Assembly (NCBI RefSeq): GCF_001753245.1 | Contig: NZ_CP017415.1 | Coordinates: 1,640,501 to 1,704,500 of the forward strand | Length of the DNA stretch: 64,000 nt | Source of the DNA: Acidihalobacter yilgarnensis | GTDB lineage: Bacteria > Pseudomonadota > Gammaproteobacteria > DSM-5130 > Acidihalobacteraceae | Direction: 5' to 3' | Shown here: positions 1 through 9,612 of the stretch, in pieces | How the letters are laid out: each line of letters begins with the position of its first letter | How positions within the stretch are numbered: position 1 is the first letter of the stretch | Program-made: the position numbers and the translations under genes | The notes under the pieces: model-generated | Database searches by the model: none | What the model saw: the letters and a program-made list of their open reading frames with translations, nothing else | Told to the model about the DNA's origin: nothing

Positions 1-578
1 GCCTTGCTTCTTTTTCCACTCCAACTAATAAAGACTTTCATGATCGTTTTGTCTCCAACAATGTTCTTGCGCTGTCCAATCTCGCTTGCTCCATGCCGAC
101 TCCCCCCTCTTCAGAGCTAACAGTAAATATAGAGACCGACGGGTCCGGACATTTTTTAATATAGAGATCCACGAAAAAAGTCATTAACTAACTGTTTTTT
201 CATCACTTTATCATTCGCCTGTCTCTATATGCGGGCATGAAAATGGGACGCGACAGCCGTCGCCACTCATGAGTAAGGTTAGCGACAGGTTCCCGCTGCA
301 ATTCTGCCGACCATCGGGTTGATACGGAAGGAGCATGAACGGCCGAATGTGGCCGATAGTGTCAGTTCGGTCATGGCCACGCAAAACTGTCATTCGCATC
401 GCGCAGGCGAAAAGACTCCGCTGAACGGTGTTCACAGTTTTCCAGGCCGAACTCAAGATCGAGGTTCGACCGTGGCCTGGGTCTGGGAGTTCCCCTGATG
501 TGATGATGGAAATGAGGGCGTTCCTTCCGGCTGGCGCCGATGGGCTAGAATGGCGGCTGGTTTATCGGTGACGGGTGT
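1..578. other. gene-free AT-rich left flank
   Basis: I see no credible gene before the DUF2058 gene. The first 240 bases are clearly more AT-rich than the rest of the window and hold T and A runs plus three copies of ATATAGAGA, listed separately. Bases 240-480 are of more typical composition. They include a short hairpin-like stretch near 332-350 (CGGCC and GGCCG arms). An 81-codon minus-strand frame at 211-456 has no recognisable domain and no convincing ribosome binding site, so I do not call it. The stretch could be a decayed mobile-element edge or a promoter region for a gene outside the window. Confidence 0.5.
127..230. repeat. 10-bp inverted repeat with a third direct copy
   Basis: ATATAGAGAC at 127-136 is matched exactly in inverted orientation by GTCTCTATAT at 221-230. 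A third, nine-base direct copy ATATAGAGA lies at 159-167. All three are in the AT-rich left flank. They could be operator half-sites or remnants of transposon ends; nothing in the window decides between these. Confidence 0.5.
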
Positions 579-581
579 GTG

Positions 582-1124
582 ATGGCGGGTTCGTTGTTTG
601 ATCAGCTCAAGAAGGCCGGTCTGGTCGACGAGAAAAAGGGCAAGCAGCTCAAGAAGCAGCAGCATCAGCAGCTCAAGCAGGGGAAGAAGCACAGCGATGC
701 GGCGAGCGAGGCGGCGCGGCTTGCGGCCGAGGCGGCGCGGGAGAAGCAGGCGCGCGACCGGGAGCTGAATCAGGCGCGTCAGGCGCAGTTGGCGGCGAAG
801 GCAGAGCAGGCGGCGCTGCGTCAGATGATCGAGGCCAATGCGCTGGCTGACTGGGAAGGCGATGTCGAATATCATTTCGTGGACGGCGGGAAGATCAAAA
901 AGCTGTTGGTGACCCGGCCGATACATGCGCAACTGGCCGCCGGTACGTTGCGCATCGCGCGTCACGCGGGGGGGTATACGCTGATCACCGCGGCGACCGC
1001 CGAGAAGATTGCGCAGCGCGATGAAGGTGTGCTGATTCAGCTCGCCGACGCGGGCGAATCAATCAGCAGCGAGGATCAGGCGCATTACGCGCGCTTCGAG
1101 GTGCCTGACGACCTGATGTGGTAG
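582..1124 (+). CDS. DUF2058 family protein (YaiL-like)
   Basis: This 180-residue protein belongs to the DUF2058 family (YaiL-like, sometimes annotated as nucleoprotein or polynucleotide-associated enzyme). Its molecular role is not established. The N-terminal half (about residues 5-85) is highly charged, rich in Lys, Gln, Ala and Arg, and should form a long helix or coiled coil that could bind nucleic acid. The C-terminal half, from about the DWEGDVEYHFVDGGKIKKL segment to the end, is the compact conserved part; the length is normal for the family. I start it at ATG 582; a GTG sits immediately before it at 579 and could be used instead. It is convergent with glpK and has no obvious operon partners. 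Confidence 0.85.
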   Translation: MAGSLFDQLKKAGLVDEKKGKQLKKQQHQQLKQGKKHSDAASEAARLAAEAAREKQARDRELNQARQAQLAAKAEQAALRQMIEANALADWEGDVEYHFVDGGKIKKLLVTRPIHAQLAAGTLRIARHAGGYTLITAATAEKIAQRDEGVLIQLADAGESISSEDQAHYARFEVPDDLMW

Positions 1125-1195
1125 CGCGCCTGCCGCGCTTGCCACAACCGTTTGGCCCGACGCCGCTTGGCGCCGGTTGAGTTTTCCGTCCGTTC

Positions 1196-2713
<1,518 letters not shown>

Positions 2714-2915
2714 GGCGGCTGGCCTCCGGGGCTTGGATGGGTCGCGCGGCGGCGTGATCGGTAGGCGTTTCGGTCATCGAATATCGCGAATGGATCGTCG
2801 GGTCGGGCGGTGCCATCAGTATAAGGTCTGCGCATACGGCCGCCACGCCGGCCAGGGCGACCGCCGCCGTTGGTTTGGGTATGATCTGCAGCCATTCCGC
2901 CGCCCGGTTGCCGAC

Positions 2916-3527
2916 ATGCTCGAAAAAATCATCGGTCTGCTCGCCGCCTTCGTGATCGCGACCATTTCCCATCTCGGTTATGCCGGGATTGTGTTGTTGA
3001 TGGCGATTGAGAGCGCCTGTATCCCGTTGCCGTCGGAGATTATTTTGCCGTTTTCGGGTTATCTGGTGTTCCGCGGCGAGATGAACCTCTGGCTGGTGGC
3101 GCTGGCCGGTGCGTTCGGCTGCGTGCTCGGCTCGCTGGTGGCGTATTACGTCGGGCGCTTCGGTGGCCGTCAGCTGGTCGAGCGCTATGGACGCTACGTG
3201 TTGATTTCGCAGCGCGATCTGGCGCTGGCCGATCACTGGTTCGCGCGCCACGGCGACATCACCATCTTCGTCGGCCGCCTGCTGCCGGTGGTACGTACCT
3301 TCATCGCCTTGCCGGCCGGCATCGCGGGCATGGAGATCAAGCGCTTCGTGCTCTACACCTTCGCCGGCTCCTTCCTGTGGAGCCTGGGTCTGGTCGAGAT
3401 CGGCGTGAAGCTGGGCGAGAATTGGGACACCCTGGGGCCGTATTTCCATCGCTTCGATGTCGTGATCGTCGCCGTGCTCGCGCTCGGCGCGGGGCTTTAC
3501 GTCTACCGCCATCTGCGCCACGGTTGA
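2916..3527 (+). CDS. DedA family membrane protein
   Basis: This 203-residue inner-membrane protein of the DedA (SNARE-associated/VTT) family has the typical family length. The family is linked to undecaprenyl-phosphate or phospholipid flipping and membrane homeostasis. Seen in the sequence are the conserved re-entrant segment PLPSEIILPFSGYL near residues 37-50, the GRLLPVVRTFIALPAGIAGM block near residues 124-143, and a later GSFLWS motif, plus a C-terminal transmembrane helix. The frame is open further upstream, but only the ATG at 2916 gives a normal DedA N-terminus directly before the first hydrophobic segment. It is convergent with the glycosylase gene. Confidence 0.9.
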   Translation: MLEKIIGLLAAFVIATISHLGYAGIVLLMAIESACIPLPSEIILPFSGYLVFRGEMNLWLVALAGAFGCVLGSLVAYYVGRFGGRQLVERYGRYVLISQRDLALADHWFARHGDITIFVGRLLPVVRTFIALPAGIAGMEIKRFVLYTFAGSFLWSLGLVEIGVKLGENWDTLGPYFHRFDVVIVAVLALGAGLYVYRHLRHG

Positions 3528-3548
3528 GCGCCGGGGCGCGGCGGCGCA

Positions 3549-4088
3549 TCAGTCCGTATCGATGTGCTGCCAGAGATACCAGGACGCCACCGAACGGTAG
3601 GGCGCCCAGAGTGCGCTGACCGCATCGGGCGGCGCATCGTCGCCGTACAGCGTGCGGATCGCGCGGCGCAGCCCGGCATCGCCCGGCGCGAACACGTCGA
3701 GGCGCCCGAGGCCGAAGATCAGAAACATTTCGGCGGTCCATCGGCCGATGCCCGGCACCTCGGTCAGGCAGGCCAGCGCATCCGTATCCGGCAAGGTCCA
3801 GAGGGCGGTGAAATCCAGTCGGCCGTCGAGGCTGCGCGTGGCAATCTCTTGCAGGTAACGAACCTTGCCCCCCGAAAGTCCTGCGCCGCGCAGGGCCTCG
3901 ACATCCGCCGCGACGAGGCTCACGGCCGTCGGTGGCCCGCCGAGCAGGGTTTCCAGGCGTGCGCGGATGGTGCCCGCGGCGCGTGTGGATAATTGTTGGC
4001 CGATGATGCTGGCGCAGAGGGTGACGAAGGGATCGGGCCGCACGCTCAGCCGGCAGGGGCCGAGCGCGGTCTGCAGATGCGCCATCAC
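3549..4088 (-). CDS. DNA-3-methyladenine glycosylase II (AlkA-type, HhH-GPD)
   Basis: This is a base-excision repair glycosylase of the HhH-GPD superfamily that removes alkylated purines. It carries the helix-hairpin-helix LTEVPGIGRWTAEM (about residues 108-121) and the catalytic Asp in the VFAPGDAGLR segment that follows. The called start is GTG at 4088, giving 179 residues. The open frame continues upstream with family-like residues (AEKHLAAADPVM) but contains no ATG, GTG or TTG before a stop. A CTG at 4142 is the only plausible earlier start. The N-terminus is therefore uncertain, and the original start may have mutated. The gene is divergent from the phospholipase-D-like gene. Confidence 0.87.
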   Translation of the reverse strand: MMAHLQTALGPCRLSVRPDPFVTLCASIIGQQLSTRAAGTIRARLETLLGGPPTAVSLVAADVEALRGAGLSGGKVRYLQEIATRSLDGRLDFTALWTLPDTDALACLTEVPGIGRWTAEMFLIFGLGRLDVFAPGDAGLRRAIRTLYGDDAPPDAVSALWAPYRSVASWYLWQHIDTD

Positions 4089-4244
4089 CGGGTCGGCCGC
4101 GGCGAGGTGTTTTTCCGCCCGCCGCAGGACGGCGGGTGTCAGTGGATTTCGCGTGGCGATGAGGATGTCGCTCCTGAGGTCCGGCCGATCGCCCGGCCGC
4201 TGCGTTCGGCATACAATGCCGCACCCAGGCTACGTGTGTCGAAC

Positions 4245-5135
4245 ATGCTTTACATCGAACCCCAGGCCGGCGTGCAGCCGGTGGTGCAACTGATCGAATC
4301 GGCCCATCGCTCGGTCGATCTCAACGTCTACATGATCACCGACCGGCGTATCCTCGCGGCGCTGCGCGCGGACCATGACCGCGGGGTGCGCGTGCGCGTG
4401 ATCATTCCCGAATATCCCTATCGCGCGGGGCGGCGCTTCGTCGCCACGGAGCGCCGCGAGCTGGCGCAGTCCGGTGTCGTGCAACGCTATGCGCCGCCGC
4501 GTTTTGAGGGCCGCTACGTTTTTGATCACGCCAAGTACATCGTGATCGACGGCGGCCGGCGTTATCTGGTGGGCACCGCCAATTTCACCTATTCGGCCTT
4601 CCGCCGAAATCGCGAATATCTGTGGATCGGCGACAACCAGCGCACCGGTGCGGCGCTGGCAGCGGTCTTCGCCGACGACTGGCGCGGGCGTCGCCTGCAG
4701 CGTCCGCTGCCGTCGCCGCTGGTCGCCTCGCCCGATAGCGCGCGGGCGCTGGCGGCAGTGATCCGTCAGCCGGGACCGGTCGCCATCGAGACCGAGGAAT
4801 TCGGTGCGGTGCCGGCCATCGAGCGGGCGGTCCGTGCCAAACACGGCGACATTCGCATCCTGGTGCCGGCGCGGGAATCGCGACACGACCGGCGGGTGCT
4901 GGCGGGCTTGGCGCGCGAGGGCGCGCAGGTGCGCCTGCTGCGCCGGCCCTATCTGCACGCCAAACTGATTCTCGGTCGCGGCGAGGCCTTTATCGGCTCG
5001 CAGAATTTCAGCGCTTCCAGTCTTTACCGCAACCGCGAAATCGGGCTGCGCCTGCACGGGCCCGCGTTGGCACGTCTCAAGACGCGCTTCGATCGCGACT
5101 GGGCGCATGCGCGCCCGCTCGACGGACGCGACTGA
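4245..5135 (+). CDS. phospholipase D-like (PLDc_2) domain protein
   Basis: This 296-residue protein has two phospholipase-D-type half-domains. The first (about residues 10-150) has a complete HxKx4D motif, HAKYIVID, followed by GTANF. The second (about residues 170-290) has HAKLILGR followed by GSQNF, so the motif Asp is replaced by Arg. Superfamily members include phospholipases, cardiolipin synthases and nucleases; I cannot assign the substrate. There is no signal peptide, which favours a cytoplasmic role. ATG 4245 opens directly on the conserved N-terminal strand (MLYIEPQAG). The gene is convergent with the Lhr-type helicase, seven bases away. Confidence 0.85.
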   Translation: MLYIEPQAGVQPVVQLIESAHRSVDLNVYMITDRRILAALRADHDRGVRVRVIIPEYPYRAGRRFVATERRELAQSGVVQRYAPPRFEGRYVFDHAKYIVIDGGRRYLVGTANFTYSAFRRNREYLWIGDNQRTGAALAAVFADDWRGRRLQRPLPSPLVASPDSARALAAVIRQPGPVAIETEEFGAVPAIERAVRAKHGDIRILVPARESRHDRRVLAGLAREGAQVRLLRRPYLHAKLILGRGEAFIGSQNFSASSLYRNREIGLRLHGPALARLKTRFDRDWAHARPLDGRD

Positions 5136-5142
5136 GCCGGCA

Positions 5143-8100
5143 TCACACCGGGCGTGACGGTGGTGGGTGATAGGCGGCGGGGTGGGGCTGCAGCAGCAGG
5201 CGGTGGCGCAGCGCGCCGGCCTCGCCGGCAGTCGCCTCAATGAGCAGGTGCATGTCGTTGCCGGCGCTGGTGGCCACGGGTACGCCGTCGCGGTAGAGCA
5301 CGCGATGACCGGATTGCGGCGCGACGCGCTCGCCAGGGGTGACGATGCCGGTGAGATTGAGCGGATCGGTCGTGGCCAAGGCGATCAGTTCGCCGCCACC
5401 GGGTCGGCGGCGTATCTCGCGCAGCGCGGCCACCGCCTCCGGCAGGGCGTACTGTTCGCCCGCGAAGCCTTCCACGAAGCGCCCGCCGCGCAGCTCGCCG
5501 CGCGCCTCCAGGCGGCGGAAGGCATAGAGCAGCGCACGCCAGTCGGGCAGACCTTGCTCGCGCTCCAGCAACTTGCGGAATACCACACCATAGCGGCGCA
5601 GCAACACGCGGGCGATCTGTTCGGCGTGGGTATGCACCGACTCCGCCGCGCCGCGCGGCGCGCGCAGCAGCGACCAGCGTCCCGCGGCGGCCAGTGGCGC
5701 CGCACCCTGGACCCGACGCGCGCGCCGTCGCTGCACCTGACGCAGCGTGATCATCGCCCGCAGTCCCTGGAAGCCGTCGGCGGTGGCAAGCCCGGCGGCA
5801 ACCAGCTCGCCCAGGGCTTCCTCAAGCTGGCTGCGCAGCAGGCCGGCGTCGCTCAAAAGATCCTCGAAGAAGCTCGCGCCGGCGCTGGCCAGCAGCGCGT
5901 GCACGCGGCGTGCGCCGTCCGAAAGTCCGGCGAGGCGATCTTGCGGCCAGCGTGCGAAGTGCTGCCAGGCCGGCAGCCCGGCACGGGTGATCAGCGACAG
6001 CGGCGTGGTGCGGACCGCCGGTTTGCGCCGGCGTCCGGGTTTGCCGCCGGCCGGTGGCTGCAGACGCAGCCAGCTCAGTTGGCCGCTGCGGCACAGGGCG
6101 TCGAGCGCGTCGCCCCAGTAGGGCTGGATGCGCGTCGGCAGAATGTCCGCCTCCCAGCTGGCCGCTGGCAGGTTCAGGCCTTCGAGCTGCGCAACCCGCT
6201 GCAGTAGCGCGGATTCGCCCTCACCGGGGTCGTCCAGACCCTGCCAGTGGAATAGAAACCGCATGAAATCGGCCGGACTGACTGGCTCGATCTCGCGGCG
6301 CAGCTGTTTGAGCGTGTAGCGATGGATACGCGCCAGCAGGCCGCGCTCGCACCATTGTTCGTCTATCGTGTCCGGCTCGAAGCGACCACGTATGGCGAAG
6401 CCCTCGGCTTCCAGTGCGGCGAGCGCCGTGTCGACCGCATTCGAAGGCAGGGACAGCGGCGCGGCCAGTTGCGAGACACTGATCGGGCCCAGGCCTTCCA
6501 GGCGGCTGCGCACGAGTTCGCGCAGGGCCTCGTCGGCATCGGTAAAGGTTTCGTCGCCGGCCGGCTCGATTGGTGGGTTCTCGGTGGTGTCTGGCAGCAC
6601 TGTGCGCCAGCCACGCAGGCGCTCGGCCGCGACCCACAACCGACCCGCGGGCGCATCGAGTGCGGTGGCGCGCTGCGTTCCGGCAAGTACCTCGAAATAG
6701 GTCCGCCAACCGGGATCGGCCTCGTGTTCCGTCAGGGCTCCGAACACGACGAGGGCATCGTGCAGCTCGTCGGCGTTGCGCACCAGCGGCCAAGCCTCGG
6801 CGCGCACCTGCGCGATCGCGGCGGGGTCCAGCCGGCCGATTTCGCTAGCCGATTGCGGGTCCATGTGGCGGCGCTGCTGCACGGCGAGGACGCGGCGCTC
6901 CTCGGCGGGCGCGTCGTCTAGGAAGGCGTAGGGCCGGGCGTTGAGGATTTCTAGGGCGAGCGGTGAAGGCGTGGCGGTCTCGCGCGGGACGATCTCGACC
7001 GTGCCGGCCTCGATGCCGGCGAGCAGCCGCCGCAGACCGTCGATGTCCATCAGCTCGTGCAGGCAGTCGTACAGCGTCTGCGCGACCAGCGGGTGCTCGG
7101 GCACCTCGCGTTCGCCGGCAAGGTTTTCGGCGCAGGCGAGCTGGTCGGGGAAGACCACCGCGATCAGGTCCTCGGCGTCGCTGCGCTGAAACTGCGGCGG
7201 CTGCCGTCGCCCGGCACGGTTGCGCGGCACGGCCAGTGCGGTGTTGGCGACCCAGCGCCAGCGCGTGCCGAACATGGGCGCGGCGAGCAGGGCTTGCACC
7301 AGCACGCCCTCGGCGGTTTCGGGTTTGAGATAGCGGGCGGGTTCGTCGAGCGGAAAGCTGTGTGTGGGCCCGAGCGAGAGGACGATGCTGTCCTCGCTGG
7401 CGGCAGCCTGTAGTTCGAAGTTGAAGCGGCGGCAGAAACGCTTGCGCAGGGCCAGCCCCCAGGCGCGGTTGAGGCGCGAGCCGTAGGGCGAGTGGATGAC
7501 CAGATGCTGGTCGCCAAGCTCGTCGAAGAAGCGTTCGAATACCACACGTGTCTGGGTGGGCAGCAGGCCGAATGCGGCGCGTCCGGCGGCCAGATATTCG
7601 ACCAACTGTTCGGCGGCTGCGGATGGCAGCCCGAGGACGTCGCGAGCCTCGCGCAGCGCGCTTTCGGTGCCTTGAGCAAGCAGGGCGTCGAAGTCGGCGC
7701 GCAGTGCGGATACCGATTGCGATAGCTCGTCGCTGCGCCCCGGCGCCTCGCCGAACCAGAAGGGGATGTTCGGCGGCTGGCCGTGGGCATCCTCGACGAA
7801 TACGCGTCCCTGTTCGATTTTGAGCATGCGGTAGGCGGTATTGCCGAGCTGGAATACGTCGCCAGACAGGCTTTCAAAGGCGAAATCCTCGTTCACCGTG
7901 CCGATGAACAGCCCTTCGGGTTGGAGGATGACCTGGTAATCGAACTGGTCGGGGATGGCGCCGCCGTTGGTGAGGGCGACGAGGCGCGCGCCGCGTCGCG
8001 CGCGTAGCACGCCGTGAACCGCATCGCGGTGCAGATACGCGCCGCGTCGGCCGCGACGGGTGTGGAAGCCCTCGGCAAGCATGCGCACCACCGCGTCGAA

Positions 8101-9429
8101 GTCCGTGCGCGCAAGACCGCGGTAGGGCCAGGCGCGGGTGAAGGCGCGATACAGCGCATCTTCCTCCCAGTCGCGGCTGGCCACCTCGGCGACAATCTGC
8201 TGCACGAGCACGTCCAGTGGGTGTGCGGGTATGGCAATGCGATCCAGCGTGTCGCGCGCAACCGCGCGCAGCAGGGCGGCGCATTCGACCAGGTCGTCGC
8301 GCGACAGCGGGAACAGCCGGCCCTTGGGGAGGGCGCCGAGACGATGGCCGGAGCGCCCGACGCGCTGAAGCAGGGTCGAGATGGCATGCGGCGAGCCGAG
8401 CTGGCAGACGAGGTCGATGTCGCCGATGTCGATGCCAAGCTCCAGCGAGGCAGTGGCCACCAGCGCGCGCAACTCGCCGCGCTTGAGTCGCTGTTCCGCA
8501 TCCAGCCGGTGCTCGCGCGCGAGGCTGCCGTGGTGGGCGGTGACGGCGGTCTCGCCGAGACGTTCGCTGAGCGCGGCGGCGGCACGTTCGGCCAGGCGGC
8601 GTGTGTTGACGAAGATGAGCGTGGTGCGGTGTGCCTGGATCAGGGTGGCGAGACGGTCGTAGACTTCGCTCCAGACTTCGTTGGACATGACCGCTTCAAG
8701 CGGTGGGCCGGGCAGCTCTAGTGCGAGGTCGCGGTCGCGCATGTGGCCGGTGTCGACAATACGGCAGTCTGCGTCTCCTCCGGTCAGGTAGCGTGCCATG
8801 TCCTCAATGGGTTTTTGCGTGGCCGACAGGCCGATGCGTACCGGCGGACGCGGCGTCAGCGCCGCCAGTCGCTCCAGCGACAGGCTCAGATGCGCGCCGC
8901 GCTTGTTGCCGGCCAATGCATGGATCTCGTCGACGATCAAGGTTTCGACGGTGGCGAGCATGTTGCGGCCGGAAGCCGAAGTGAGCAGCAGGTAGAGTGA
9001 TTCTGGAGTGGTCACCAGGATGTGCGGCGGGCGGCGCTTCATCGCCTCGCGCTCGCCCGGCGGCGTGTCGCCGGTGCGTACTTGGGCGTGGATCGGTACG
9101 TCGTGCACCCCGGATTCGAGCAGCGCGTCGCGGATACCGTTGAGCGGCAGCTCCAAGTTCTTGCGGATGTCGTTGGACAGTGCTTTGAGCGGCGAGACGT
9201 AGAGCACGCGTGTTTCGTCGGGCAGTGGCGCTTCCAGTCCGGCGCGCACGAGGTCGTCGATGGCGGCGAGAAAGGCCGCCAGCGTCTTGCCTGATCCGGT
9301 CGGGGCTGCGATCAGGGTTGCCCGGCCCGAACGAATCGCGGGCCAGGCGAGCGTCTGGACTTCGGAAGGCGCCTCGAATTGCGAGGTAAACCAGCGGGCC
9401 ACCGCTGGGTGAAAATGCGATAGGGCCAT
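5143..9429 (-). CDS. lhr: Lhr-type large ATP-dependent helicase
   Basis: This 1428-residue superfamily 2 helicase of the Lhr type is thought to act in DNA repair. The N-terminal motor has Walker A AAPTGSGKT (about residues 40-48), the DEIH box VDEIHAL (about 164-170), the SAT motif GLSATQKP, and the motif VI region QRVGRSGHR. After the two RecA-like domains (about residues 1-410) come the winged-helix and DUF4145-like or 'Lhr-core' segments and a long C-terminal extension, matching the 1400-1500-residue Lhr form rather than the short Lhr-core proteins. The ATG at 9429 has a poor Shine-Dalgarno, but MALSHFHPAVARWF is a normal Lhr start. Confidence 0.93.
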   Translation of the reverse strand: MALSHFHPAVARWFTSQFEAPSEVQTLAWPAIRSGRATLIAAPTGSGKTLAAFLAAIDDLVRAGLEAPLPDETRVLYVSPLKALSNDIRKNLELPLNGIRDALLESGVHDVPIHAQVRTGDTPPGEREAMKRRPPHILVTTPESLYLLLTSASGRNMLATVETLIVDEIHALAGNKRGAHLSLSLERLAALTPRPPVRIGLSATQKPIEDMARYLTGGDADCRIVDTGHMRDRDLALELPGPPLEAVMSNEVWSEVYDRLATLIQAHRTTLIFVNTRRLAERAAAALSERLGETAVTAHHGSLAREHRLDAEQRLKRGELRALVATASLELGIDIGDIDLVCQLGSPHAISTLLQRVGRSGHRLGALPKGRLFPLSRDDLVECAALLRAVARDTLDRIAIPAHPLDVLVQQIVAEVASRDWEEDALYRAFTRAWPYRGLARTDFDAVVRMLAEGFHTRRGRRGAYLHRDAVHGVLRARRGARLVALTNGGAIPDQFDYQVILQPEGLFIGTVNEDFAFESLSGDVFQLGNTAYRMLKIEQGRVFVEDAHGQPPNIPFWFGEAPGRSDELSQSVSALRADFDALLAQGTESALREARDVLGLPSAAAEQLVEYLAAGRAAFGLLPTQTRVVFERFFDELGDQHLVIHSPYGSRLNRAWGLALRKRFCRRFNFELQAAASEDSIVLSLGPTHSFPLDEPARYLKPETAEGVLVQALLAAPMFGTRWRWVANTALAVPRNRAGRRQPPQFQRSDAEDLIAVVFPDQLACAENLAGEREVPEHPLVAQTLYDCLHELMDIDGLRRLLAGIEAGTVEIVPRETATPSPLALEILNARPYAFLDDAPAEERRVLAVQQRRHMDPQSASEIGRLDPAAIAQVRAEAWPLVRNADELHDALVVFGALTEHEADPGWRTYFEVLAGTQRATALDAPAGRLWVAAERLRGWRTVLPDTTENPPIEPAGDETFTDADEALRELVRSRLEGLGPISVSQLAAPLSLPSNAVDTALAALEAEGFAIRGRFEPDTIDEQWCERGLLARIHRYTLKQLRREIEPVSPADFMRFLFHWQGLDDPGEGESALLQRVAQLEGLNLPAASWEADILPTRIQPYWGDALDALCRSGQLSWLRLQPPAGGKPGRRRKPAVRTTPLSLITRAGLPAWQHFARWPQDRLAGLSDGARRVHALLASAGASFFEDLLSDAGLLRSQLEEALGELVAAGLATADGFQGLRAMITLRQVQRRRARRVQGAAPLAAAGRWSLLRAPRGAAESVHTHAEQIARVLLRRYGVVFRKLLEREQGLPDWRALLYAFRRLEARGELRGGRFVEGFAGEQYALPEAVAALREIRRRPGGGELIALATTDPLNLTGIVTPGERVAPQSGHRVLYRDGVPVATSAGNDMHLLIEATAGEAGALRHRLLLQPHPAAYHPPPSRPV

Positions 9430-9612
9430 GGGGGAATTCTGGCAGCGCGCGCGGGGAGCGTCCAGTTAGACGAGTAGCCCTGGCGTCGTAGTCATCGGAT
9501 GCTAAACTGCTGTGTAGTGTCGGCATTCAAAAAACGACCGACACTTGCGCATTCATCGAGACGACCGTTGCGTGCCAGGGCTGGGGGCCAGACACACAAG
9601 GAGGTGTACCCC

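Noticed and set aside
211-456. 81-codon minus-strand frame in the left flank
   Set aside because: No domain, no ribosome binding site, and it spans the change in base composition; not supported as a gene.
5167-6207. 346-codon plus-strand open frame opposite the Lhr-type helicase
   Set aside because: Shadow of a strongly supported gene; no ribosome binding site or recognisable domain.
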